In this document: one piece after another, positions 40,317 to 48,030 of the stretch
How the letters are laid out: each line of letters starts with the position of its first letter
Numbering within the stretch: the first letter of the stretch is position 1
Source of the DNA: Arthrobacter sp. zg-Y1110
GTDB taxonomy: Bacteria; Actinomycetota; Actinomycetes; Actinomycetales; Micrococcaceae
Direction: 5' to 3'
DNA length: 64,000 bases
NCBI RefSeq assembly: GCF_025244865.1
Contig: NZ_CP104272.1
Location: 1,302,001-1,366,000, forward strand
Position numbers and translations under genes: made by a program
The notes under the pieces: generated by a model
What the model saw: the letters and a program-made list of their open reading frames with translations, nothing else
Database searches by the model: none
Told to the model about the DNA's origin: nothing

Positions 40317-41387
40317 ATGAGGACTGCGGCAACTGTCGCCGTCGCGGTGGCTGTGCTGACCGGATGCACCGAAGACGGCGGACCGGGACCGGAGACGCCG
40401 ATTTCCGTTTCGCCCGAACCGTCCGTGGAGATACTTAAAAGCGATCCGGAAGTTCTCGCCACCGGTCTCGACGCCCCGTGGTCCCTCGCGTTCCACGAGG
40501 GCATCCCGCTGGTCAGTGAGCGGGACTCCGCCCGCATCCTGGAGCTCGACGCCGGCGGTATAGCCCGCGAGGCCGGCACCATCGAGGGCGCCGGAGGCAG
40601 GGGAGAGGGCGGACTTCTCGGTATCGCCGTCCAGGACGGGTACCTGTATACCTATTTCACCGGGGACGGCGGGAACCGGATCGAACGCCGCAGCATCACC
40701 GGCGAACCGGGGTCATTGGCGCTGGACGAAGCGGAAACCATCCTCGACTCAATCCCCTCCGGCCCGGTCCACAACGGCGGACGCATCGCCTTCGGCCCCG
40801 ACGGCATGCTGTACGCCACCACGGGCGACGCCGGCAACCGGGACAGCGCCCAGGACCGGGAGTCACTCTCCGGGAAGATCCTGCGAATGAACCCGGACGG
40901 CAGCGTCCCTGAGGACAACCCGTTCCCGGGAACACTGGGCTACAGCTACGGGCACCGCAACCCGCAGGGCATCGCCTGGGACAACGACGGCGTCCTCTAC
41001 GCGAGCGAGTTCGGGCAGAACACCTGGGATGAACTGAACGTCATCGAGGCCGGCGGAAACTACGGCTGGCCCGAGGTCGAGGGCATCGCCGGGGAAGAGG
41101 GTTTTATCGACCCGGTGCAGCAATGGACGCCCGGGGAAGCCAGTCCGAGCGGCATCGCCGTCGCGGACGGCACCCTGTACATTGCCAACCTGCGCGGCGA
41201 ACGGCTGCGGCAGGTCCCGCTCGATAATCTCGGTGCCTCCGCCGAGCAGCTGGCCGGCGAGTACGGCCGGCTGCGCGACGTCGTCAACGCTCCGGACGGC
41301 AGCGTGTGGATCCTGACGAACAACACCGACGGCCGCGGCCGTCCCGGGCAGGATGACGACCGGGTTCTCCGATTGGACACGGATTAG
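40317..41387 (+). CDS. Lipoprotein of the PQQ-dependent sugar (sorbosone/glucose) dehydrogenase fold
   Basis: 356 residues from ATG 40317. The start gives a signal peptide with lipobox (MRTAATVAVAVAVLTGC), so the mature protein is anchored outside the membrane at Cys17. The six-bladed soluble glucose dehydrogenase fold is recognisable from LDAPWSLAFHEG, EGGLLGIAVQDGYLYTYFT, HNGGRIAFGPDGMLYATTGDAGN (catalytic His), GHRNPQGIAWDNDG, and ASEFGQNTWDELNVIEAGGNYGWP. Whether PQQ is bound and which sugar is oxidised cannot be told. Convergent with the next gene, overlapping by 4 bases. Confidence 0.87.
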   Translation: MRTAATVAVAVAVLTGCTEDGGPGPETPISVSPEPSVEILKSDPEVLATGLDAPWSLAFHEGIPLVSERDSARILELDAGGIAREAGTIEGAGGRGEGGLLGIAVQDGYLYTYFTGDGGNRIERRSITGEPGSLALDEAETILDSIPSGPVHNGGRIAFGPDGMLYATTGDAGNRDSAQDRESLSGKILRMNPDGSVPEDNPFPGTLGYSYGHRNPQGIAWDNDGVLYASEFGQNTWDELNVIEAGGNYGWPEVEGIAGEEGFIDPVQQWTPGEASPSGIAVADGTLYIANLRGERLRQVPLDNLGASAEQLAGEYGRLRDVVNAPDGSVWILTNNTDGRGRPGQDDDRVLRLDTD

Positions 41388-41962
41388 GCGAGGCTTCTCC
41401 GCATCAGCCACCGGGTCTTTCCTCCGGATTTCGACGCCGTCGCCACCACGCGTTCGAAGCCGGCTGCCTCGAACAGCGCAGTAGTGCCCACGTATGCGAG
41501 CGGGGAACTGATCCGGCCGCCGGCGGCATCGACCGGGTAGGCCTCCAGCGCCGGCGCCCCGGCGGATCGGGCGTAATCAACGGCGCCGTCGAGCAGATGC
41601 CCGGCCAGTCCCTGCCGCCGGAACTGCGGACGGATAAGCAGACAGACCACGCTCCACACCGGGACATCGTCGACCGCGGGGATGGTCCGTGAGGACCGCA
41701 GCCGGTGGTGGCTGGCGCGAGGACCCACCGAACACCAGCCCGCGGCCTCACCGTCCACATACGCGAGGACGCCGGGCGGGGTGCCCTCCTCCGCATACCG
41801 CCGCAGCCGGTCCTGCTGGTCGGGACCGGCGAGAGCACGGAACTCGGACGTCGGGAGGCGGTAACTGAGGCACCAGCAGGCCTGGCTGTCGGGGTTCTTC
41901 GGGGCCAGGACTGCGGCAACGTCGTCGAACCGGTCCGCGGTTGCAGGGTGGACCTCGATCAT
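41384..41962 (-). CDS. GNAT-family N-acetyltransferase
   Basis: 192 residues from ATG 41962, GAGGAG 10 bases upstream. The acetyl-CoA motif is VVCLLIRPQFRRQGLAGHLLDGAVDYARSAGAPALEAYPVD, where RRQGLAG is the Q/RxxGxG/A pyrophosphate loop. An N-terminal ACWCLSYRLP segment is typical of a subgroup annotated simply as GNAT. The C-terminus TALFEAAGFERVVATASKSGGKTRWLMRRSLA matches the same group. Substrate unknown. Confidence 0.85.
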   Translation of the reverse strand: MIEVHPATADRFDDVAAVLAPKNPDSQACWCLSYRLPTSEFRALAGPDQQDRLRRYAEEGTPPGVLAYVDGEAAGWCSVGPRASHHRLRSSRTIPAVDDVPVWSVVCLLIRPQFRRQGLAGHLLDGAVDYARSAGAPALEAYPVDAAGGRISSPLAYVGTTALFEAAGFERVVATASKSGGKTRWLMRRSLA

Positions 41963-42120
41963 TTTCGCAGGCTCCTCGGTCCAGGGAACTGGCTACACTT
42001 TCGGCCCCAATCCCTCGTACCGTAGCCTGCGCGCCGACCCAACGGAAGCAGGCCCGGGGCGGCCCGGCAACAGTGACGAAGCCTGCCGCGAGGCACGCCA
42101 CCCCGGGGAAAGGCAAAACC

Positions 42121-42300
42121 ATGCGCGAAGACTCGAGGGAAGTGATTATCGCCGGCGGCGGGCCGACCGGCGTTATGCTCGCCCGCGAACTGCGGCTGCA
42201 CACGGCCGCAGATATCCGCTCGGCGGATTCTTCGCCGGCATCCTGCGGATGGCCGGCGAATGACCGGAATGGATTCCCGCTGGCACTCGGCAGCCGGTAC
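42121..42300 (+). pseudogene. Remnant of an FAD-dependent (Rox/aromatic-type) monooxygenase
   Basis: ATG 42121 opens VIIAGGGPTGVMLARELRLH, the GxGxxG FAD-binding start of class A flavin monooxygenases (normally 400-500 residues). The frame then becomes nonsense. A second frame around 42213-42254 reads YPLGGFFAGILRMAGE and ends at a TGA, which resembles an internal part of the same family. So most of the middle is deleted and the two ends are out of frame. Confidence 0.65.
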
Positions 42301-42383
42301 TACTGAGGACTCTGGGGCTGGCGTGACACTATGTCGCTTCATTACGCTTGTGGAGAACAAGGCAGGGTGTAAGCCTCATCCGC

Positions 42384-43136
42384 ATGCACACAAAACGCCT
42401 CCCACATGCCCTTGCCACCACATCGATCTGCAGCCTTGCGGCTGCTTTCGCCCTCGTCGGTTCCCTGGCCACAGCCCCGACGGCTGCAGCACTGGATCCG
42501 GCCGCCTCCATGCGGGTCAACGCTGCCGCGCCAATGGAATCCGGTGTACTGCTGGCCGTTTCCGACCCTACGCCTACGTGCCAAATGACGCCGACCCCGA
42601 CCCCGACCCCGACCGGGACGCCGACACCCACGGTCACTCCGACACCCACGGTCACTCCGACGGGTACCCCAACACCGACGGGAACCCCAACACCGACGGG
42701 AACCCCAACAGGTACCCCAACACCGACGGGAACTCCGACGAAGACACCATCCCCGACAACTACACCGACGCCGACGGGAACTCCGACGAAGACACCATCC
42801 CCGACAACTACACCGACGCCGACGGGAACCCCGTCCCCGAGTGACACTCCGTCCCCGAGCGAGACGCCGTCCCCGAGCGAGACGCCGTCGGAAACCCCGT
42901 CGGAATCCTCGTCTCCGACAGAGTCGGAGACTGCTTCCGGGATAACCATGGTCCAGGTAGTGTCCATCACCCCGCCGTGCATGGGGGCCGGAGGAACGTC
43001 CACTGGTGTGAGCCCCGACTTGGCCGGCACCGGTGCGACCGGCACGCCGCTCGCCCTGCTCGGAGCCGGAGGCCTTCTTGCTGCCGGTGCTGCCGGCGTG
43101 TACTTCACGCGCCGCCGCGGAGTCCAGGAATCGTAG
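42384..43136 (+). CDS. LAXTG wall-anchored protein with Thr-Pro repeat stalk
   Basis: 250 residues from ATG 42384. The signal peptide is [37 protein letters not shown] short head with two Cys (PTCQM, TPPCM) flanks a stalk of about 110 residues made of [18 protein letters not shown] and SPSETPSE repeats. The C-terminus is a sorting signal: LAGTG motif, hydrophobic [19 protein letters not shown], and RRRG tail. LAXTG is the signal recognised by class E sortases of high-GC Gram-positives, so the protein is probably covalently attached to peptidoglycan. The stalk contains a perfect 48-bp tandem repeat. No sortase gene lies in the window. Confidence 0.82.
   Translation: MHTKRLPHALATTSICSLAAAFALVGSLATAPTAAALDPAASMRVNAAAPMESGVLLAVSDPTPTCQMTPTPTPTPTGTPTPTVTPTPTVTPTGTPTPTGTPTPTGTPTGTPTPTGTPTKTPSPTTTPTPTGTPTKTPSPTTTPTPTGTPSPSDTPSPSETPSPSETPSETPSESSSPTESETASGITMVQVVSITPPCMGAGGTSTGVSPDLAGTGATGTPLALLGAGGLLAAGAAGVYFTRRRGVQES
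42725..42820 (+). repeat. Perfect 48-bp tandem repeat, two units
   Basis: 42725-42772 is repeated exactly at 42773-42820 and a third partial copy begins at 42821. The unit encodes 16 residues ([16 protein letters not shown] phase). It lies in the stalk of the wall-anchored protein. Confidence 0.9.
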
Positions 43137-43255
43137 GGACAGCCGCGCTCAAGAACCCCGTAGCCGAACGGCAGCCGACCCAATCCCGGGGCCGGCTGCC
43201 GTTTATCCATGCGCCGAACACGTCGCTCCCTCTGGAACCGTCGAGCCGGTCGCCG

Positions 43256-43268
43256 TATCCTCCTTCCT
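43256..43268 (+). promoter_or_regulatory. Candidate -10 for the erm leader transcript
   Basis: TATCCT at 43256-43261 lies 7 bases before ATG 43269, with TGGAAC (43233-43238) at a 17-base spacing as a weak -35. There is no Shine-Dalgarno before that ATG, so the leader ORF would be translated from a leaderless mRNA. Confidence 0.5.
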
Positions 43269-43340
43269 ATGACTTCCACCTGTAGGACTTCCTCCCGCGC
43301 ATTCGGCTGCGGGTTCTTCGTACGCGACCGCCGCCGCTGA
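43269..43340 (+). CDS. Candidate erm leader peptide
   Basis: 23-codon ORF: MTSTCRTSSRAFGCGFFVRDRRR, stop TGA at 43338-43340. It lies between a -10 box and the methyltransferase gene. The end is Arg-rich and contains R-D-R and RRR, i.e. the +x(+) pattern at which macrolide-bound ribosomes are known to stall. RLR-type erm leaders use the same principle. The ORF ends exactly where a set of mutually exclusive hairpins begins. Expression and stalling are inference from layout. Confidence 0.5.
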   Translation: MTSTCRTSSRAFGCGFFVRDRRR

Positions 43341-43379
43341 CGGCGAGCGGCGCCTCCACTCGCGGTACCGCGCGCCGTC
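43333..43379 (+). promoter_or_regulatory. Alternative hairpins overlapping the leader stop
   Basis: Stem A pairs GCCGCT (43333-43338) with AGCGGC (43346-43351). Stem B pairs GACGGCG (43339-43345) with CGCCGTC (43373-43379). The strands of A and B interleave, so only one can form in full. A 12-bp palindrome CGCGGTACCGCG (43361-43372) sits inside B. Confidence 0.55.
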
Positions 43380-43393
43380 GTTCCGGATGCCAG

Positions 43394-43427
43394 GCACCCT
43401 TCAGGGCGTCGTCTGCCTGAAGGGTGC
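43394..43427 (+). promoter_or_regulatory. 12-bp stem-loop just upstream of the erm-like start
   Basis: Perfect arms GCACCCTTCAGG (43394-43405) and CCTGAAGGGTGC (43416-43427) with a 10-base loop. No T-run follows, so it is more likely a translation-control or RNA-stability hairpin than a terminator. It ends 17 bases before the GGAG Shine-Dalgarno at 43445. Confidence 0.75.
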
Positions 43428-43453
43428 TCCATGTCGTGGCGATTGGAGCGCTC

Positions 43454-44233
43454 GTGGGAGCGAGAAGCCAGTATGGCGGCCGGGAGGAGCTCGGCCAGAA
43501 TTTCCTGATCCACCAACCCACCATCCGTTTGGTCCTTGGCCTGGTCCGTTCCTCGGGCGGCGGAAGCATTCTGGAACTCGGCGCGGGCGACGGCGCCCTG
43601 ACCCGTCCGCTTGCAGCCCTCGGCCGCGACCTGCTGGCCATTGAGTTGGATTCAGGCTGCGTACGGCGACTGCAACGGCGCTTGCCCGGAGTCCGGGTGC
43701 TGCAGGCTGATGCCTTGACCGTGCCCTTTGACCGTCCGGTGATTGTGGGCAACATTCCCTTCCACCTGACTACCCCGATCCTGCGCCGCCTGCTGGCAAC
43801 GGGTACCTGGACCCAAGCGGTGCTGCTGACCCAGTGGGAGGTTGCCCGCAAGCGGGCGGGAGTAGGTGGCGGAACCCTGCTGACGGCCCAGACCTCTCCC
43901 TGGTTCGAATTCGACCTTCGCGGCCGGGTGCCGGCAGCCGGGTTCCGCCCCCGGCCCGCCGTCGACGGCGGCGTCCTGCGGGTCCGGCGTCGCCCGGTCG
44001 CGCTGCTGGACCCGCAGGACCGGGCAGCCTACGAGCGGTTTGTGCGCGGCATCTACAACGGGCCCGGAGCAGGGCTGGGGGAGATCCTTGGCCGGTATCT
44101 TGGGTCGGCACGGAGCGCACGGACCGCATTGTCCGCTGCGGGAGTCCCGGTGCAGGCGCTGCCCAGGGATGTAGCTGCCGCGCAGTGGCAGCGTTTGTGG
44201 GGGGCCGCCCGGAACACCCGTGTCCAAGGGTAG
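43454..44233 (+). CDS. erm: Erm-type 23S rRNA (adenine-N6)-methyltransferase
   Basis: 259 residues from GTG 43454 (GGAG 5 bases upstream); GTG 43424 and 43436 are in frame but lie within or next to the hairpin. N-terminal GQNFLIH (14-20) is the KsgA/Erm signature. SAM motif ELGAGDGALTRPLA spans 41-54, AIELD 63-67, and DALTVPF 86-92. The catalytic NIPF (100-103) distinguishes Erm-like proteins from many KsgA, which have NLPY. The C-terminal domain is Arg/Pro-rich. Erm enzymes dimethylate A2058 (base 2422 here), giving macrolide-lincosamide-streptogramin B resistance. Whether this copy is active is not shown. It sits between two wall-anchored protein genes. Confidence 0.85.
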   Translation: MGARSQYGGREELGQNFLIHQPTIRLVLGLVRSSGGGSILELGAGDGALTRPLAALGRDLLAIELDSGCVRRLQRRLPGVRVLQADALTVPFDRPVIVGNIPFHLTTPILRRLLATGTWTQAVLLTQWEVARKRAGVGGGTLLTAQTSPWFEFDLRGRVPAAGFRPRPAVDGGVLRVRRRPVALLDPQDRAAYERFVRGIYNGPGAGLGEILGRYLGSARSARTALSAAGVPVQALPRDVAAAQWQRLWGAARNTRVQG

Positions 44234-44448
44234 GGCACAGTCGCCGCGTGCTTTTCCGCACCCGGAGCGACCTCAATGGGTCCGCCGTCGTCGTCCACCG
44301 GCACCGTTTTAGCATCGGCAGCCGTGGCAGTGACGGTACTGGGATATGGACGTCCCGTGGCTTCCTTTACGGGTGTTCTCGATGCGCTTCGCACCAGTTG
44401 CGGAGTCTTCGGTTGTCCTGTCCAAACCGCGGTGCCAGTATCCCCGGC
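44234..44448. other. Intergenic region without recognised feature
   Basis: 215 bases between the methyltransferase stop and the next start. Short frames on both strands give no recognisable protein. No strong hairpin with T-run was found. Confidence 0.4.
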
Positions 44449-45837
44449 ATGATCACGAGACGATTCGCAACAGTCGGAGCCGTATCAGTCTGCCTGCTAT
44501 CGGGCGGGCTGATACTGGCCGGGTCGATAACGGCGTCCGCACAGATAGCCGGAATCAATCCGGTGACCATCGATGCCGCGAATCCCGCCAATTCAGGGTT
44601 TCTCGTGGTGGTCGAGGGCGATACGACGCTCAACGCCGACGAGTCGGAGGGATCCATAGCAACCGGAGGAAACCTCGCCTTCAACGCGTCCTACAACGTG
44701 GGCGTCGCGGGGCCGCTGCAGACTCCCACTCCGCCCGGCGACCCGGCACCGGTGGCCCTTTGGGTGGGTGGGGGAATTGTCTGGCCGGAGGCTGGATACA
44801 TAGTCAGTGTGCAGCAGGGAACAACTAAGGTGGCGAACACGGCGACCTATACGGCATACGACACCGATAGCAACGGCGCAGCCGTGAACTACCGGCTGGT
44901 TGAACCCGGGCAGCCCTACGAAGCGACGCCCCATATAGCAGGCACACTCCAGCAGACACCCGCTTCGGTAGCTGCCGTCGAGGGCATTATTGACCTCGGA
45001 ACTGCCTTCGCTTCGTACCGCACCCTGACACAGGAGATGGGTGCCTGCTCGGACACCGTAGTGCTCCGGGATGCGGCGGGCACGCCGATCCAGCGGCCCG
45101 TCACGCAGGGCACCACGGCCTATATCACCCTCGATGAAGGCGTGACCAACGTTTTGAACATTAGTGCAGATGAGTTCGCTGACCTCGCCGGAATCACGTT
45201 CACGAACCTCCCCTCGGCGCAGACACCGTTACTGGTGAACGTCACAGGCCCGACATTCTTCGGAACCACGCCGAACCTTGCCGGTATCAGCCGGGCCCAG
45301 GCGCCGTACATGCTCTGGAACTTCCCCGATGCCACCAGCGTGGTGGCCACGGGAGGAGCTGCCATACAGGGAACCATCTACGCCCCCAACGCAAGCCTCG
45401 AGTGGGGGACAACGCAGAACATTGAAGGGAACATCATTGCCGCTTCCTTCACCCACGGCCAACTGGGCCCGCGGATAAGCCCACGGGAAGTCCATAGCGA
45501 AGCCTTCGCCACCACTTTGAACTGCGAAGCCGAGCCGACTCCAACCCCAACCCCGACCCCCACCCCGACCCCCACTCCAACCCCCACCCCAACCCCCACC
45601 GAAACCCCCACCGAAACCCCGACCCCCACCCCCACCGACACCTCTACGCCGGCTCCCACGCCTCCCGGTCCGGACGCAGGCCCGACGTTCAATCCTCCTG
45701 CCGGTGCATTCGGCGGAACCAGCCGCGGCGAGTTGGCCGACACCGGAGCCGACAGCGCGCCACTGCGCTGGCTCGCCGGCGTTCTCCTCGCGGCCGGAAC
45801 GGTCATTCTGCTTCTATCCCGGCGGCACCGCGCCTAG
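44449..45837 (+). CDS. LAXTG-anchored protein with choice-of-anchor A domain
   Basis: 462 residues from ATG 44449. The signal peptide ends near ASA|QIAG (MITRRFATVGAVSVCLLSGGLILAGSITASA). Residues about 32-360 match the choice-of-anchor A domain: SEGSIATGGNLAF early, then PLLVNVTGPTFFG, MLWNFPDATSVVATGGAAIQGTIYAPNASLEW and EGNIIAASFTHGQLG. A Thr-Pro stalk of about 35 residues follows, then LADTG, a hydrophobic helix and RRHRA, i.e. a class E sortase signal. The domain occurs in many bacterial surface proteins and its ligand is generally unknown; it may be an adhesin (inference). Confidence 0.86.
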   Translation: MITRRFATVGAVSVCLLSGGLILAGSITASAQIAGINPVTIDAANPANSGFLVVVEGDTTLNADESEGSIATGGNLAFNASYNVGVAGPLQTPTPPGDPAPVALWVGGGIVWPEAGYIVSVQQGTTKVANTATYTAYDTDSNGAAVNYRLVEPGQPYEATPHIAGTLQQTPASVAAVEGIIDLGTAFASYRTLTQEMGACSDTVVLRDAAGTPIQRPVTQGTTAYITLDEGVTNVLNISADEFADLAGITFTNLPSAQTPLLVNVTGPTFFGTTPNLAGISRAQAPYMLWNFPDATSVVATGGAAIQGTIYAPNASLEWGTTQNIEGNIIAASFTHGQLGPRISPREVHSEAFATTLNCEAEPTPTPTPTPTPTPTPTPTPTPTETPTETPTPTPTDTSTPAPTPPGPDAGPTFNPPAGAFGGTSRGELADTGADSAPLRWLAGVLLAAGTVILLLSRRHRA

Positions 45838-46085
45838 TATGCCGCCGTGTGCGCGGGGCCGCCGGCATCCGCCGTAAGGGCGGTTCAGGGTGACGGGCCA
45901 AGGCTGTCCGCCCCGCACACCCTGTTGATCGGCCCGCCCATGTTGAACGTAGTACCCGTAAACCAGTGCCGCGCAGGCACAGTTACAGGTAGGCTGATAC
46001 AGCAGGTAAGGCAGAAACAGTCATCGGAACCGGGTCAGCCAGATATTTTGGCTGATCAGTTTTCTTTTTGGGGAGGAAATTGCAC
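45838..46085 (+). promoter_or_regulatory. garA upstream region with terminator-like hairpin in the leader
   Basis: A TAGGCT box at 45990-45995 is a candidate garA -10. Downstream, TCAGCCA-N7-TGGCTGA (46035-46055, extendable to 9 pairs) is followed by TCAGTTTTCTTTTT. This has the form of an intrinsic terminator and ends only 17 bases before the garA ATG, so it may act as an attenuator. No gene is seen in 45838-45980. Confidence 0.6.
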
Positions 46086-46556
46086 ATGGCGGGCGAGCAG
46101 TACAGCGCCGAACGAGCGGGCGACCGACGGGCGCCCAGCGCGGAAGACACCACATCCATCAGTCTTCCCCCGATGTCCGATGCCACATCGGTTGAGCCCA
46201 AGCTGACTCCGGACGAGCGAGCCGCCGTCGCGGCCCTCCCTGCGCGCTCAGCCCTGCTAATTGCCCACAGCGGTCCGAACGCCGGTGCACGCTTCCTGCT
46301 GGACCAGGACGTCACTACTGCCGGACGGCACCCCAACGCGGATGTTTTCCTCGATGATGTAACTGTTTCGCGCAAGCATGTTGAGTTCCGCCGCACCCCC
46401 GAAGGGTTCCGCGTGGTGGATTCCATGAGCCTGAACGGCACGTACGTCAACCATGACCGGGTCGACAGTGTGCTGCTGCGTACCGGGAGCGAAGTGCAGA
46501 TCGGTAAGTTCCGACTCACTTTTTACGCTGCCCGCCCCGCAACTGCCGGAAACTAG
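46086..46556 (+). CDS. garA: GarA-type FHA-domain regulator
   Basis: 156 residues from ATG 46086 with GGAGGAAA upstream. The N-terminal phospho-threonine motif is DTTSISL (Thr22/Thr23), equivalent to the ETTS of mycobacterial GarA and corynebacterial OdhI. The FHA domain covers about 55-150: AGRHPNADVFLDDVTVSRKHVEF (Gly80, Arg81, Ser95, His98) and SMSLNGTYVN (Asn117). Unphosphorylated GarA binds 2-oxoglutarate dehydrogenase and glutamate dehydrogenase; kinase phosphorylation turns it inward. It heads a block with the same order as Rv1827-Rv1830. Confidence 0.93.
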   Translation: MAGEQYSAERAGDRRAPSAEDTTSISLPPMSDATSVEPKLTPDERAAVAALPARSALLIAHSGPNAGARFLLDQDVTTAGRHPNADVFLDDVTVSRKHVEFRRTPEGFRVVDSMSLNGTYVNHDRVDSVLLRTGSEVQIGKFRLTFYAARPATAGN

Positions 46557-46593
46557 GCTCAGGCCCCGGCGTAGGGCAGATAAGGTAGTAGAC

Positions 46594-47343
46594 ATGTCAG
46601 CATCACAGTCCGTCAGGCGCACCACCGGACCGGAACGGCTGCGTGGCAGGGTGCTGAATATCGGCGAGGTCCTGGGCGAGCTAAGCACGGACTTCCCTGC
46701 CATCAGTGCGTCCAAGATCCGTTTCCTCGAGGAAAAAGGCCTGGTGACGCCGCAGCGCACGGCTGCCGGTTACCGCAAGTACAGTACGGCCGACGTCGAG
46801 CGTCTTCGGTTTGTGCTGGCATTGCAGCGCGACCAGTACCTGCCGCTGAAGGTCATCAAGGATTATCTGGACGCGATCGACCGGGGAGAGCGGCCCGAGT
46901 CGCTTCCCGGCGGTATGTCCCTGGCGCCGCGCGTGGTTTCGGACCAGTTGGCCGGAGAGCTTGCTGCCCGTGCCCATGCCCGCACCTTGACCTTCGAGGA
47001 ACTGGTGAAGGAATCCGGCGCGAGCACGGAATTGGTGCACAGCCTGGTCAGCTACGGACTGATCACCAGCGGTGATGAAAACTATGACGAGCATGCCCTG
47101 AAAGTGGCCAAGGCCTGTGTCCAGCTCGAGGCGCACGGCATCGAACCGCGGCACCTGCGTCCCTTCCGGGCGGCAGCGGACCGCGAGATCGGACTGGTTG
47201 AGCGTGTGGTTGCCCCGGTAGCCTCCCGCCGGGACGTCGCCTCGAAGGCCCGCGCCGCTGAGACCGCCCGTGAGATCAGCGACCTGTGCCTGAGCCTGCA
47301 CAGCGCTTTGGTGCATGGGCAAATAGCGCGGATGGAGGGCTGA
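46594..47343 (+). CDS. MerR-family regulator (Rv1828-type)
   Basis: 249 residues from ATG 46594, preceded 7 bases by TAAGGT (46581-46586), suggesting a leaderless start. The DNA-binding helix-turn-helix is LNIGEVLGELSTDFPAISASKIRFLEEKGLVTPQRTAAGYRKYSTADVERLRFVLALQRDQYLPL. The C-terminal half (residues about 115-245) is helical and presumably senses a ligand or mediates dimerisation. Same slot as Rv1828 next to garA. Targets unknown. Confidence 0.88.
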   Translation: MSASQSVRRTTGPERLRGRVLNIGEVLGELSTDFPAISASKIRFLEEKGLVTPQRTAAGYRKYSTADVERLRFVLALQRDQYLPLKVIKDYLDAIDRGERPESLPGGMSLAPRVVSDQLAGELAARAHARTLTFEELVKESGASTELVHSLVSYGLITSGDENYDEHALKVAKACVQLEAHGIEPRHLRPFRAAADREIGLVERVVAPVASRRDVASKARAAETAREISDLCLSLHSALVHGQIARMEG

Positions 47344-47344
47344 G

Positions 47345-47839
47345 ATGCAGGAAGTCGAAGTTGTCGGCGTGCGGATTGAACTCCCGTCCAATCAGCCGTT
47401 GGTCCTGCTTAAGGAAGTCAACGGTGAACGGCACCTTCCTATCTGGATCGGTGCTCCGGAAGCCAGCGCCATCGCCTTTGTGCAGCAGGGGATCGTGCCG
47501 CCGCGGCCGATGACGCATGACCTGCTGGTGAACCTGATCCACGCGTTGAAGCGCGAAGTGACACTCGTCCGGCTGATCTCCGTGGAAGACACCGTGTTCC
47601 ACGCGGAGATCCTTTTCGAGGACGGCACAGCCGTGAATTCGCGGGCGTCCGACGCGATTGCCGTTGCCCTGCGGATCCCGTGCCCTATTTACTGCGCGGA
47701 CGAAGTCCTCAATGAGGCCGGTGTCCGGATTGCCGACGCGGACCCCGAGGACGAAGAAGAGCAGGACAACGCGGAGCAGGAGATGCGCCAGTTCCGCGAA
47801 TTCCTAGCCGACGTCGAGCCTGAAGACTTCGAACGCTGA
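47345..47839 (+). CDS. Bifunctional nuclease-domain (DUF151) protein
   Basis: 164 residues from ATG 47345 with GGAGGG 6 bases upstream, one base after the MerR stop. The BFN domain is complete: VEVVGVRIELPSNQPLVLLKEVNGERHLPIWIGAPEASAI, MTHDLLVNLIHALKREVTLVRLISVEDTVFHAEILFEDG, SRASDAIAVALRIPCPIYCADEVLNEAGV. The tail is acidic. Some plant BFN proteins have RNase/DNase activity, but the bacterial role is unknown. Same position as Rv1829. Confidence 0.9.
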   Translation: MQEVEVVGVRIELPSNQPLVLLKEVNGERHLPIWIGAPEASAIAFVQQGIVPPRPMTHDLLVNLIHALKREVTLVRLISVEDTVFHAEILFEDGTAVNSRASDAIAVALRIPCPIYCADEVLNEAGVRIADADPEDEEEQDNAEQEMRQFREFLADVEPEDFER

Positions 47840-47891
47840 CCGGTTTTCCGTCTCTGCCTCCGACACGCCTGCGGAAAAGTTCCCGGCATCT

Positions 47892-47920
47892 TTGACCTTG
47901 GTGCCAGTCGGTTCTAACGT
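47892..47920 (+). promoter_or_regulatory. Promoter of the second MerR gene
   Basis: -35 TTGACC (47892-47897), spacer of exactly 17, -10 TAACGT (47915-47920). It is the best consensus housekeeping promoter in the window. Transcription start would be near 47927, giving a leader of about 100 bases. Confidence 0.75.
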
Positions 47921-48030
47921 CGAAGAATAGAGTTCCCATTGCACCGGGGGAGTTCTCGGGGCACACTGAAGAAGCCCTGACAGCTCCGGCCTGTGCCGAC
48001 CCCCAGGGGAACCGTTACTAGGAGGCACAA

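Noticed and set aside
42260..42844. Overlapping frame with Asp-rich, calcium-binding-looking repeats ([19 protein letters not shown])
   Set aside because: It resembles thrombospondin-type repeats only because the Thr-Pro stalk DNA is read one base off. The other frame has a signal peptide and LAXTG sorting signal, and this one has neither.
43394..43427. Intrinsic terminator ending transcription before the methyltransferase gene
   Set aside because: The stem is strong but followed by TCCATGTCG with no T-run, so I kept it as a regulatory hairpin instead.
42384..45837. CRISPR array or satellite in the Pro/Thr repeat regions
   Set aside because: Repeats are contiguous coding tandem units without unique spacers of constant length; they encode protein stalks.
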